A stretch of 64,000 nucleotides of DNA, from assembly GCA_015143295.1 (NCBI GenBank), contig CM026559.1:24070826-24134825 (forward strand). The letters run 5' to 3'. This DNA comes from Tetracentron sinense (Eukaryota; Streptophyta; Magnoliopsida; Trochodendrales; Trochodendraceae). Under the pieces are notes generated by a model. It was not told where the DNA came from. It worked only from the letters and a program-made list of their open reading frames with translations, and searched no databases. Numbering within the stretch: position 1 is the first letter of the stretch; the number at the start of each line of letters is the position of its first letter. The position numbers and the translations under genes are program-made. Shown here one piece after another: positions 24,136 to 35,099 of the stretch.

Positions 24136-24260
24136 GTGAGTGGTTTGGGATCCATTTTCATGAATTGTGGTGTAACGGTTCATGTACTCATCCTCCGGGG
24201 CAGAGCTGTTGGACATATATGCCCTCGAAAGCCAATATAAGACTTTTTTATGTTGATTCG

Positions 24261-27021
24261 TGTAAGCACTCAATTTTTACACCATACCTTAACCATGGTT
24301 AATGGTTATCCCCAGCTGAGTCCTAGTTAGGCCCTAAACCCTAGGCAAACCCTGATCAAACCCTAGGCCTAACCCTAGTCAAGCCCTAAACCCTAAGAAA
24401 ACCCTGATCAAACCCTAAGCCTAACCTTAAGTGAACCCTAGGCCTAACCCTAATCAAGTCCTAAACCCTAGGTAAACCCTAATCAAACCCTAGGCCTAAC
24501 CCTAGTCAAACTTTAACCTAACCCTAGGTAAACCCTAGTCTAACCCTAGTTGAACCATTGTTCAGCCCTAGGGTCCAAAAACTCCAAAACTCCGAAGCCA
24601 AGTCCTCTGTGGGACCAAGCTTGGGCTCACAAACCATTCTAACCCGTTGGAGTGGGGACCACTGCAATAAATTTAAAAATTTTAACAATGGCGGTAATAA
24701 CTTTACCGCCATTACTAAATATGGATAATGCTACAGGGCCCACAGGCCAATAGGAACAGGGTGTGCGTTGTTTCAGCAAAAACTGGAGAATGGCGGTAGA
24801 TGTTCTACCACCATTCCTAATTTGAGCTAAATTAAGAATGGCAAATATAATAATATTACCGCCATTGTTGAGTTTCTATTTTGCAATGCAGCTGGTCCCC
24901 CTGTAGCACTCCAGTCCGCCTCCCCGGTGTCTACCACCTTCCCTTTAATCCCCTAAATGCCCTTAGGCCTCCCAAACTCTACAAAAGTACCCCATCCCAA
25001 GCTTGAAGGCTCATTCCAAAACCTCCACAAGGAACCTCTGTTGGACTTCAACTAGCCCACTCTCCAACTCTTCCAACCTCAGGCCTCCATCAAGGCCGAC
25101 CCCTAGGGTACCCAGAAGCTATCCGAGGTCATCCCCACGTTCCTCAGCCGTGCACCACCACCTGCCTCCACCGTTGGAGTTTAACCAAAGCACCCCCATC
25201 CCAAGCTTGAAGGCTCATTCTGAAACCTTGACAAGGAACCTCTGCTGGAGTTCGGCTAGCCTACTCCCCAACTCTTCCAACCTCAGTCCTCCATCAAGGC
25301 AGACCCCTAGGGTACCCAGGAGTTATCCCCACATTCCTCAGCCATGCACCACCGCCTACCACCACCGTTGAAGCTTTAACAAAGAGGGTGGGATCTTCCC
25401 CTACCTATTTTGCATTCTGTAATAGCATTGTAAGACCCCCTGGTCCTACTCCAGGGGGTCCTTTATTTCTATCTTTTGCTTACAGTAGCTGTAAACCAAG
25501 GATAAGGGGTTCCCCTACCTTCCTCATAGCTATGGGGAACCCCTTTTGAGGTTTCACACATGGGTACAAGACCTACACATACTCAGCACTCCACTTAGTC
25601 TTCTGGGAGTCCCTCAAGCCATGAGGGATCCCCTGGAACACACTGGTGCAGCCCCGATAAGGGTAAATTTTATTCCTGGCCTTTACTTTGCAGCACTGTT
25701 GCACAGCTTTGGGTGGGGCCCTGGTCCATTCCAAGGCCATGGTTGGACTCCTCATCCTCTCTTCTATCTACCCTGATCATTCCAAGGTTCCCCCTTTTGT
25801 TTAATCATGGTTAACATGCCTTAAATCAGGAGATAGCGTAATGGCGGTAGACTATCTACCGCTATTACAGTATACAAACCACAAGGTGTTCAGCCCACTG
25901 TGGGGTCCACTCCAGGCCACCTCCAAAACCCACATCAGGCCCAGGACCTTTCCTAGACTTCCTTCTTCAACCCTGTGGGTCCAGTACCCTGTGGGTTCAT
26001 CCCAAACCCAAACCCCAGACCTACAAACCAGGGTAAGAACTGCTTCTGTAATGGCGGTAATCCTATTACCACCATTATGGATTTTCTATATTTTGGGCTT
26101 TTGCATAGGGCTCAGATCAGGTAGATAATTTTAGGCCCTGCTAAGCTTTTTGGGCCCACCCTAACCTGCCCAGACCATTTAACTGGGGTTAACTTAACTC
26201 CAGTTAACTTTTAACTATGGTTAAACACCCCTTAACCCTTGAAAAATTTTGAAAATTTTCAAAAATGTTCAAAATCTTGCTAAGTATCCAAAATTTTCTG
26301 CTTTGGCCTCTTTATTATGGTTAGCAGCCTTAATCATGGTTACTTTACCCATTTAACTCTGGTTAGCAACCCTAACCTCGGTTAAATCCGTTTTGACCTA
26401 CCGGGCCTAATCTCTTAGTCTACCATGCTCACCCTTGGCCTACTGGGCCCAATCTCAACCTACCGGGCTCAACCATGTTACTTTCAACAGTGGTTAGCAA
26501 CCCTAACCATGGTTAGTTTGACCCTTAATCCCGGTTAGCAATCCTAACCTTGGTTAAATCCAATTCTGGCCTACCGAGCCTAAATCAAGTCTATCGGACT
26601 TACCCCTTGGCCTACCAAGCCTAACCCCTAGTCTATCGGACTAATCCTTAAACTATCAGGCTTAAACCATGTACTTGACCAAACTCGGTCAACTAAACCC
26701 TAGTTTACCAGACTGGTCCATTAGCCACGCTTGGTGCACACACACACTCTCCTAGCCTTGGCACGGGCCCATGTGCTAAAATTACGCTCTATCTGATCTC
26801 ACCTTATGAGTACGTAGCCAACTCAATCCGGGTTCGACCCTACTTAGCTTTCTTCTTCTTGGCTTAGCATTATCTTAAATACTTAGACATTTGAACAAAT
26901 CTTGATTTTAATTGGCTTACACTTAGAAAGTAGGGGACCATTGAAAAATGAAAATCTCAAGGTGCCTAACACCTTCCCCAAACTTAACCGAACCTCTTAC
27001 GCAGACCTCTACTGCAGACCA
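24261..27021 (+). mobile_element. Long-LTR family, copy C1 (3' truncated)
   Basis: Starts TGTAAGCACTCAATTTTTACA and runs through the family landmarks: hairpins, GGCCTACC array (26395-26680), and the near-terminal AACACCTTCCCC..TTAACCGAACC (26970-26998). It then breaks off near 27021, before the expected GGTGGCGACTC and terminus, and passes straight into mid-LTR sequence of a second copy. It contains a tandem duplication of about 206 bp (24990-25195 and 25196-25385). Confidence 0.7.
24687..26078. promoter_or_regulatory. GGCGGTA..TACCGCC hairpins in LTR copy C1
   Basis: AATGGCGGTAA TAACT TTACCGCCATT at 24687-24713 (perfect 11-bp stem); GAATGGCGGTAGA..TCTACCACCATTC at 24788-24816; GTAATGGCGGTAGA..TCTACCGCTATTAC at 25838-25868; GTAATGGCGGTAAT..ATTACCACCATTA near 26048-26077; one decayed copy near 24837-24866. 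Each stem is 11-14 bp with a 3-5-nt loop. Confidence 0.7.
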
Positions 27022-28081
27022 AAAAGCCACTCCACAATCCCCACTCCGAACCCCTGTTCGACTCACAAGCCCAGGCTCTACTCCAAGCAAGTTCTTAGCC
27101 TCCCCTTTGAGCTTCAGAGACCTTCCCTACTCTCTCAACCGTGCACCACCACTATGAGCCATCACTCACCGCCGCCACAACCCCATATTGGCAAAGAAAA
27201 GTAGCAACAGGGTAGGTCTTCCCCCTACCCCTACTTTTATTTGTTTTAATACTATTGTGAGCCTCTGGTCCATTCCAGGGGACTTCTTCATCTCAGTTTT
27301 ACAGGAAACCCCTGTGGGGGGTCTCTCCCACCTTCATGGGTGTGGGCAACCACCCCTAAGGGCATAGCATCATTCCCTGTAGCCTCAGAGGCCCCTGGCG
27401 GTCCCTCAATCCATGAGGGAACCCCAGGGTTCACCCTGGTAGAAGCACCATAAGGCCACTGTCATTTTCTGAAAAATTTAGGGTGTCGATAATGTACAGC
27501 CCTGAAACTTTTGTCCATATATTGGAACTTGTACCAAGGCTTTAAGCCTTTGTAATCTTCTTTTTCTTTACGAAATGAGAAATCGGAAATCTTTTATAGT
27601 TTTAATAAATTATTAAGAGGATGTATTATGGTATTAAAAAGGCCCTAGGAATATTCATGGGTGTTAAAACAAAGGATGGAAAGGTTTTTAAGTGTTAAAA
27701 GGAAAATGTCTTAACACTACCCTCAACTCTCTAGTTCGCTCATATCTAATCGGAATAGAGTGATTCTTGAATTTTGGAAAGATATTGAAACCCTCTTCGA
27801 GGTTCATGTATATCTTTTTTCTGGATTTTGAGTCGAGATATAGTCAAACGTCCGATTTCCGGAATCGGATCTGCAGCAAAAACGGGTTAAAGAAACCCAT
27901 TCACATGTCAGTCAGCTTTAGGGGAAAAATAGTCCAAGAATAAAGAATAATTAGAAATAGTGCAAAACATGAAAGTTGTTCCCCTTCAAAAGACGAATCT
28001 AACGCAAGTTGAATCGTCAACATCTGATAAGAGAGTCAAAAGTTATCATAAAAATACCGAAACACATTTTTGCAGAAAAAG

Positions 28082-28186
28082 TCGCTCGAGCGAGATCCAA
28101 ACTCCCTCGAGCGAGATTAACAAAAAATGAGTTTTTGAGTCCCAGGAGTAACTCGCTCGAGCGAGACCCAACCCCGCTCGAGCGAG
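28082..28186. promoter_or_regulatory. TCGCTCGAGCGA palindromes upstream of LTR TATA
   Basis: Four copies of a 12-bp palindrome (TCGCTCGAGCGA, CCCTCGAGCGAG, TCGCTCGAGCGA, CCGCTCGAGCGAG), about 50 bp upstream of the TATA box. The 3' LTR repeats this at 35698-35804. The enhancer-like role is inferred. Confidence 0.65.
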
Positions 28187-28231
28187 ATTGCCCATAAATG
28201 TTTTTTTTTTGGGTTTTTCACAACCCAAACG

Positions 28232-28240
28232 ATATATATA
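28232..28240 (+). promoter_or_regulatory. TATA box of 5' LTR
   Basis: ATATATATA following CAACCCAAACG. The matching sequence in the 3' LTR is at about 35847-35855. The position in the first third of the LTR is plausible for a U3 promoter. Confidence 0.55.
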
Positions 28241-29009
28241 CTCAATTTTCGGGGTTCTAAGGTTTCTAACACTTAAAAATTGACTTTTTGAGAGGAAAAG
28301 AAGGAAACCTAAGTTTCCAAAGAGGGATTTTGTGAGAGACCAAAGAGGTGCTCGAAATCCTCACTTCTCTAAGCTTCCACAAGCTTGAATCTTCTTCCTA
28401 GAGTGTGGATCTCCATCTCCAAGCCCAAGCTCGTGTTAGATCATCCTCAAATCCTTGGATTCTTCAAATCCAAGGCAAGGCAAGCAAAGAGCACCTCCTC
28501 CAAGCACGAATAACAACTTCTACGACCATTTTCGTGGGATTCTCTCCTATTTGAAAGTTGGTACCTTTTGCTACCCTTCTAGTTCATATTTTTCTCATTT
28601 TTCTTCATTTCTATGATTTTTCCCCATTATCTAAATATGTTAATGCTATGGGATGAATGAATGGAGGATGTTGGGCGATGGATGCCATGTGTGTGATGTG
28701 ATGAAATAAATGGGAAGGGCATTATACCAAATAATGAACACACGATGTATGATGGATGGATTGGATGATTTATTAATCAAGAAAAGCATGAAAATTCTAG
28801 GGTTTATGTTAGTGTGTTACTTTCTAGAACGGCATGTGGTAAATGAATGTTTCTTTTAAATGAATTGTATACTATGAAATCCCATATGTCATGTTTAATT
28901 CCAAGTTATAGTATGTAGCCGAATTCACAAGCATAGCATGCATGACATGGTTTATCGATGTTTCCAAGAATAAGGGTTTTAATGCTCGATTCAAGAACGC
29001 CAAGACAAG

Positions 29010-29205
29010 ACATAAGAGGGGGTTTTACACCACCCTCCCTCGCAAGTGCATAAGAGGGGGTTTTATACCACCCTCCCTCACAAGTCGCATTCATATAAAA
29101 AGAGGGGTCTCCCCTCCCTCGCAAGTGCATTGCATAAGAAGGGGTTTTACACCACCTTCCCTCACAAGTTGCATAAGAGGGGTCTCCCCTCCCTCACAAG
29201 TGCAT
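29010..29205 (+). repeat. Tandem units in LTR
   Basis: Five imperfect units of about 35-45 bp containing CATAAGAGGGG, TTTTACACCACC or TCTCC, and CTCCCTCGCAAGTG. They are mirrored in the 3' LTR at 36630-36825. The inverted GGGGTTTTACACC / GGGAGGG character gives open frames on both strands that are not genes. Confidence 0.85.
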
Positions 29206-29917
29206 TTCATTCCAAGCACGCATGACACGACATAACACGCATGATACAACAAGACAAGCATGACGAAACACGATAAGACGAGTTTTCAAGCACGAAAAGA
29301 GTGTTTTAAGTTGAGTCAAGTGCACGATGATTTTCAAGAGTTTTTCCCGGCTTTTTATGTGATGCAAGCATGAAATATATATTGTTTTCTTTCCTGTTAT
29401 TTATACTAACTGCTTCCTGCTTTATATTGTGATTGATTGTTATGCTATGACTATTGGTTAGTATTTGGTACACACTGAGTATTCCATGCTCAGCCGTAGG
29501 TTTATGTCGGTAGGTACTGAGGGAGCTGCTGCTCCATTCGACATCTGTGCTCCTGGCCCATAGGTGGAAGAGGAGTACGTTGAGGAACCTGTGGAGGAAC
29601 CTCCTGTAGAGGGCTACTACTAAGTGGTAGATTCTGAGTGATTTGCTGTGGGTGTGAGCTTGAGAGATTAGATTGATGTATTTTGGTGGGCCTCTCTGCA
29701 CCTTCTTTTGTGTATCTTTTGTATAACTTGGATCATGTATATATACAAATAGAGGTTTTGGTTAGACTTCTGCTGTGCTTTATAGTTATGTTTCCGCTTT
29801 TATGTCCTCTATTGTATGCCCCAGGTACATTTTGCAGGTTGGTTTGTCGAGCAAGTCATGATAAGTCGTTCAAGATTTACTCTAACTCCTAAGGTGGGTT
29901 TCGGGGTGCGACAGAAG

Positions 29918-29929
29918 TGGTATCAGAGC
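29918..29929 (+). other. Primer binding site (initiator tRNA-Met)
   Basis: TGGTATCAGAGC, four bases after the 5' LTR terminus. It is complementary to the 3' end of plant initiator tRNA-Met, the usual minus-strand primer for this lineage. Confidence 0.95.
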
Positions 29930-30265
29930 TTAGGCTTTAGGTCTTTAGGGTCACTTAGAATCTAGTATCACGGCTTGGCAAGAGCATATGTTAGGAGGCA
30001 AGTTAGGAAGGAAGTAAGTCGGAAGCGAGTCATGTTCCAAGTGTGAGACTAAACCATAGTCTTAGTCTAAAATGGTTGTTTCAACCAAGTACGGGTCTTA
30101 GGAACGCTAGAACACGAAGTCCATTATGTATACACCGATGGGTATGATACAATGCATACTAATATTATATCAATAGTACTACTTGAAATTTTGTGAGATG
30201 AAATTGTGATAAATTGTGGTTTCAAGTTAGACTCATGTGGTGCTATTGTTCTCAGGACTTTAGTC

Positions 30266-31537
30266 ATGAGGCGGGGCACAAGGGGTCGCGCACCACACAC
30301 TAGAGCTTCATCTTCTTCTCAGGATGAGGTTAAGCAGCCGGACCTCTCTCAGGTCTTAGGCTCTATTGCTAAGACTCTCGCCGTGTTGGCGGCTCGGTAA
30401 ACTATACCATCATCGGCGGCCCTACTCTACCGCCAGCAGCTCCAATACATCGCACAGTTGGGGTTAAGGCATTTCAGAGATTGATGCCTCCATCATTCCA
30501 TGGGAGTGTGGAACCTCTTACTGCGGAGGCTTGGATCCTCCAGTTGGAGAAGATCTTTGCAGTCCTCTCACCCACGGAAGAAGAAAAGGTAGCATGGGCG
30601 GTTTTCATGCTAGAGGGTGAGGCACACCATTGGTGGTTGTCCACCTTGAGGACTCGGGATTTGACCATGCAAGGTCAACCCTGGACTTGGACCGAGTTCA
30701 CGGATACCTTTTATAAGAAATATTTCCCGGTAGGAGCTCGGGAAAAGAAAAAGAAACAGTTCATCATCCTTGAACAGGGCTCTATGTCGGTAGCTCAGTA
30801 TGAAGCCAAGTTCTCGAAGCTATCACGCTTCGCGACACACATGATTGCCACCGAGGCAATGAAGGCAAGGAGATTTGAGCAAGGGCTTAGAGATTTCATC
30901 ATGGACCGAGTCTCAGTCTTCAGGCATGCCACTTACGCTAAAGTGGTGGATAAAGCCTTGTTGGTTGAGACTAACTCGGAGGCCGTGTCCAAGAAGAGGG
31001 AATTGGCGAGAAGCCAATCCAGTAGTTCAGCACCTCCAGAGAGGCGGGCCCGGACTAGCCCTTATCAGTACACATGGCCAACACCACCACAGTATGTGTG
31101 GCCAGCACCACCACAAAGGTCATCTTATGCGCCTCCAGCTCCAGGACAGTATGCGCCTCAGGCACCACGACCTCAGGCTCTTCTGGCCCCACGGCCCACT
31201 GCACCTCAGGCAGCGAGGTATGCTCCACCTCCGGCCCCTCCGACCTACACATATGAGGTTTGCACGTCTTGTGAAAAAAGGCACCCGATAGGAGATTGTC
31301 AAAAGGCATCGGGTGGATGTTTCCATTGTGGTTGTTAGGGCCACATGATCAGGGATTGTCCTATGAGGCATTTACCAGGCCAGTCACAGGGGATTAGGCC
31401 CCCAGCTCGCCCAGCAGGATCATACCAGGCATCCTCCCAGCCTGCACGTTCTGCACCTCTGCCTCGCCAGGCAAATCAGGGGCGAGTATTTGCCTTGACA
31501 GAAGGTGATGCACTTGCATTTGACGATATAGTGCAAG
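30266..31537 (+). pseudogene. gag: gag of Tekay-type element (broken)
   Basis: The frame begins at ATG 30266 (MRRGTRGRAP). It is lost at a stop at 30398-30400 and resumes in another frame by about 30440, so a frameshift lies between. The capsid-like retrotransposon gag domain follows (PPSFHGSVEPLTAEAW, WAVFMLEGEAHHWW, ARRFEQGLRDFI). A Pro/Ala-rich linker comes next, then one CX2CX4HX4C zinc knuckle near 31318-31362. A TAG at 31336-31338 falls inside the knuckle while its Cys and His ligands remain. Gag would package element RNA in cytoplasmic particles. The last codon is split at 31537/31681 across the insert described next. Confidence 0.88.
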
Positions 31538-31680
31538 GTACTTGTAGTTTTATTTAATTATCCATGAATTATTTTGTTATGTATTATCCGATTGTGCACA
31601 TATATGGCATGTTATATATATATATACCTATATGTATACGCTGTTGATGCATGGACTGACTTAGCTAGCTAAAATTTCAG
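31538..31680 (+). other. Putative spliceosomal intron between gag and protease
   Basis: A 143-bp AT-rich segment beginning GTACTTG and ending AAAATTTCAG. It breaks the polyprotein frame with a stop soon after 31538. Removing it joins the first base of a codon (31537) to two bases at 31681 and keeps the frame directly into the protease region ahead of the DTG motif. Its base composition (TATATATATATACC, poly-T runs) differs sharply from the flanking coding sequence. A chance insertion with both splice consensus ends and frame continuity is possible but less likely. Confidence 0.65.
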
Positions 31681-34600
31681 GAACCTTACTAGTCAATGAA
31701 TGTTTGGCTCAAGTATTGATCGACACCGGGTCTACTCATTCATTCGTATCGCCGAGTTTCTCTCAAGGCTTTTCCTCCGACCCTAGCCAGTTGGAACCGG
31801 AGTTAGCCATTTCGACTCCTCTAGACAAGACAGTAGTGGCAGATAAAGTGTATAAAAATAGTGTGGTTCAAGTGGGGAGCCACGAGTTGGCGGTTGATCT
31901 AATCATCCTCGGATTTCAAGACTTCGACGTCATCTTAGGGATTGACTCGTTAGCAGTGCATCATGGGCATGTGGCTTGCTTTGAGAAGATGGTACTTTTC
32001 AAGCCGGTAGAAGGGAAGCCATTTCATTTTCGGGGATGAGGGATAAGGATATTGCTCACTTTGCGGCACTAAGCTTAACAAACCCCGAGGCAAGGGACTC
32101 TTCGACTATCTCAATCGTGAGTGAATTCCTGGATGTGTTTCCAGAGGAGTTGCCAGGGTTGCCTCCAGACAGGGAGATTGAGTTTGTGATCGAGGTTACA
32201 CCAGGCACAGCTCCCATCTTTCGAGCTCCGTATAGAATGGCCCCTATTGAACTCAAGGAGTTGAAGACTCAGTTGGAGGAATTGCAAGGCCTTGGTTGCA
32301 TTCAACCAAATGTCTCACCGTGGGGTGCCCCGGTATTATTTGTTAAGAAGAAGGATGGCTCGATGCGGATGTGCATTGATTACCGGTAATTGAACAAGGT
32401 CACTATAAAGAATAGGTATCCATTGTCTAGGATTGATGACTTGTTCGATCAGTTAAAGGGGGCGAGATTTTTCTCTAAGATCGATCTTCGATCGGGTTAC
32501 CACCAGTTGAAGATCAAGGCCGAGGATGTGCCCAAAACTGCTTTTCAGACTCGGTACGGACACTTCGAGTTCTTGGTGATGTCTTTTGGTCTCACGAATG
32601 CGCCTGCAGCCTTTATGGATTTAATGAACCGGGTGTTCTGGCCATACCTGGATCGATGCGTGATCGTGTTTATTGATGGCATCTTGGTATATTCCCAGAC
32701 ACGAGAAGATCACATGTGAGACCTTCGCCTTGCTTTGGAAATGCTGAGAGAGCATAAGTTATATGCCAAATTAAGCAAGTGTAAGTTTTGGTTGGAAGGG
32801 GTGGCATTCCTAGGCCATGTTGTATCTACGGAAGGCATCTCGGTGGATCCGAAGAAGATAGAGGCAGTCATGAGTTGGGGAAGGCCCAAGAGTGGCACAG
32901 AGATACGCAGTTTCCTTGGGTTGGCAGGCTACTACAGGAGATTTATGGAGGGTTTCTCTAACCTTGCAGTGCCGCTCACTTACCTGACAAGGAAAAATGC
33001 GAAGTTCGTCTGGAGCGATAAGTGCGAGATCAATTTCACGGAACTGAAGAAGAGGCTTACCACAGCCTCCGTCCTTACTGTGCCATCCGGACGTGGTGGT
33101 TATGAGGTGTACAGTGATGTCTCGCACGTTGGACTTGGGTGTGTTCTTATGTAGCACAAGAAAGTCATTGCCTATGCATCGAGGCAATTGAAGGAGCATG
33201 AAAATAATTACCCCACGCACGACTTAGAACTTGCCGTAATCATGTTTGCACTCAAGATTTGGCGACATTACCTTTACAAGGTAGAATTCTATGTGTTCAC
33301 GGATCACAAGAGTCTCAAGTATCTCTTTTTCCAAAATGAGCTAAATTTGCGTCAACGGCATTGGATGAAATTTTTAAAAGACTACGAGTGCACCATCCAA
33401 TATCACCCGGGCAATGCGAACGTAGTGGCTGACACTTTGAGTAGAAGAGCTCTAGGGTTGTTGGCCCATATGTTAGTGCGGGAATGGAAACTATTGGAAG
33501 ATTTGGCATATCTGGACATCAGTATAAATGATTCTATCCGCAGTCTTGTCTTGGCAAATGTCACGGTCCGACCGTACATTATAGATTTGATCCAAGAGTA
33601 TCAAGCCACGGATGCTAACTTGCTGGCTTTTCGGGACAAGGAAGTTGCCAAGGGTAGTGAGGACTTCTCTCTCACTAGCTAGGGTATTATTACATTCAAG
33701 GAAAGACTTTATGTCCCAGCCAATGCAGATTTTCGGAGAGAGATTATGGATGAGGCCCACTGTTCGAAGTACACAGTGCATCCTAGGGGTACGAAGATGT
33801 ACCAGAACCTCAAGGGTCACTTTTGGTGGCGGAACATGAAGAGGGATGTTGCGGAGTATGTGGCATATTGCTTGGTGTGCCAACAGGTGAAAGCAGAACA
33901 CATGCGGCCCGCAGGTCTATTGCAGTCTCTCCCGATTCCCGAGTGGAAATAAGAGCACATATCTATGGACTTCATTGTGGGATTACCAAAGATGGTAAGG
34001 AACTCAGATGCGATATGGGTTGTGGTGGATCGCCTAATAAAGTTTACACACTTCTTACCTTACCGAACTACTTTCAACTCTAGTCAGTTGGCCACACTGT
34101 ATATCAAGGAGATCGTTCGGTTACACGGGGTGCCAGTTAGTATTGTGTCAGATCGGGATTCCAGATTCATATCTAGGTTTTGGAAGAGTTTTTAGGAAGC
34201 CATGGGTTCTCGACTCGACTTCAGCACCGCCTCGCATCCACAGACGCATGGACAAACCGAGAGGGTGAACCAGATCATCGAAGACATGCTTCGGACATGT
34301 ATGTTGGATTTCAAGGGCAGTTGGGAAGAGCAATTACCTGTAGTAGAGTTTGCCTACAATAATAGCTACCAGGCGAGCATCCAAATGGCACCATTTGAGG
34401 CCTTGTATGGGCGAAGTTGCAGGTCTCCTCTCTACTGGGATGAGGTAGGAGAGAGAAAAATAATTGGCCCGGAGTTGATCGAGCAAACTGCAAACAAAGT
34501 TAAGATCATCCGAGATCGGTTGAAAGCTGCTCAAGATCGTCAGAAGAGCTATGCTGACACTCGCCGTAGAGACTTGGAATTCCAGGTAGGGGATCAAGTC

Positions 34601-35005
34601 TTTGTGAAGATATCTCCTAGCAAAGGGATTATAAGATTTGGCATGCGAGGCAAGCTTAGTCCTTGGTATGTTGGGTCATTTTAGATTATCACTAGAGTTG
34701 GTGAAGTTGCTTACAAAGTAGCTCTTCCAACTCATATGGCCGCAGTTCACAATGTGTTCCATGTGTCGATGCTCCGAAAATACATCTCCGATCCTTCGCA
34801 TGTAATCGACCATGAGCCGTTGGAAATCCGAGAGGATCTCACACTAGTAGAGAAGCCGATTCAAGTCTTGGACCGGAGAGATCAAGTGCTGCGCAACAAA
34901 ACAATTCCATTGGTTCTCGTTCAATGGCAACATCATACCCGGGAAGAGGCTACATGGGAGTGTAAGGCCGAAGTCAAAGAAAAATACCTAGAGTTGTTTG
35001 CATAG
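31681..35005 (+). pseudogene. pol: pol of Tekay-type element: PR, RT, RNase H, integrase, chromodomain (broken)
   Basis: Domains in order: aspartic protease with DTG at 31722-31730; reverse transcriptase about 32150-32720, with [13 protein letters not shown] retained but the catalytic FIDD box reading FIDG (32669-32680); RNase H about 33095-33460 with its first Asp kept; integrase about 33730-34450 with HHCC zinc ligands and the D, D and E positions (near 33968, 34150, 34254) kept; chromodomain about 34830-35002. Damage: frame change near 32035; stops at 32387, 32717, 33152, 33680, 33950, 34193 and 34682. The product would have copied and inserted element DNA. The chromodomain targets integration to chromatin in this lineage. 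It cannot make a working polyprotein as it stands. Confidence 0.93.
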
Positions 35006-35087
35006 GATGTTATGTATTGCCAAGAAAAATTTTATGGTCGTTTTGTGCATGTATGTATCGTCCAAATTTCGAGGATGAAATTTTTAT

Positions 35088-35099
35088 AAGGGGGGAGGA
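35088..35099 (+). other. Polypurine tract
   Basis: AAGGGGGGAGGA directly upstream of the 3' LTR start TGTAGAG, the plus-strand primer for reverse transcription. Confidence 0.9.

Larger units (their letters stand above)
27493..29913 (+). repeat. 5' LTR of Tekay-type element
   Basis: TGTACAGCCC to GGGTGCGACA, 2,421 bp. It differs from the 3' LTR by scattered substitutions (for example C for G at the fifth base) and small indels (such as near 27738), so the insertion is not recent. It contains the palindrome cluster, the TATA box at 28232, and five tandem units at 29010-29205. Confidence 0.95.

Noticed and set aside
25003..25371. 122-residue Ser/Pro-rich frame
   Set aside because: It lies in an LTR and results from a tandem duplication of about 206 bp. 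No domain, and not kept in other LTR copies.
28097..28228. Short frames across the palindrome cluster
   Set aside because: LTR promoter region; the frames differ between the two LTRs.
29010..29205. CRISPR-like array of direct repeats
   Set aside because: The units are contiguous and diverged, lack unique spacers, and are mirrored in the other LTR of a plant retrotransposon.
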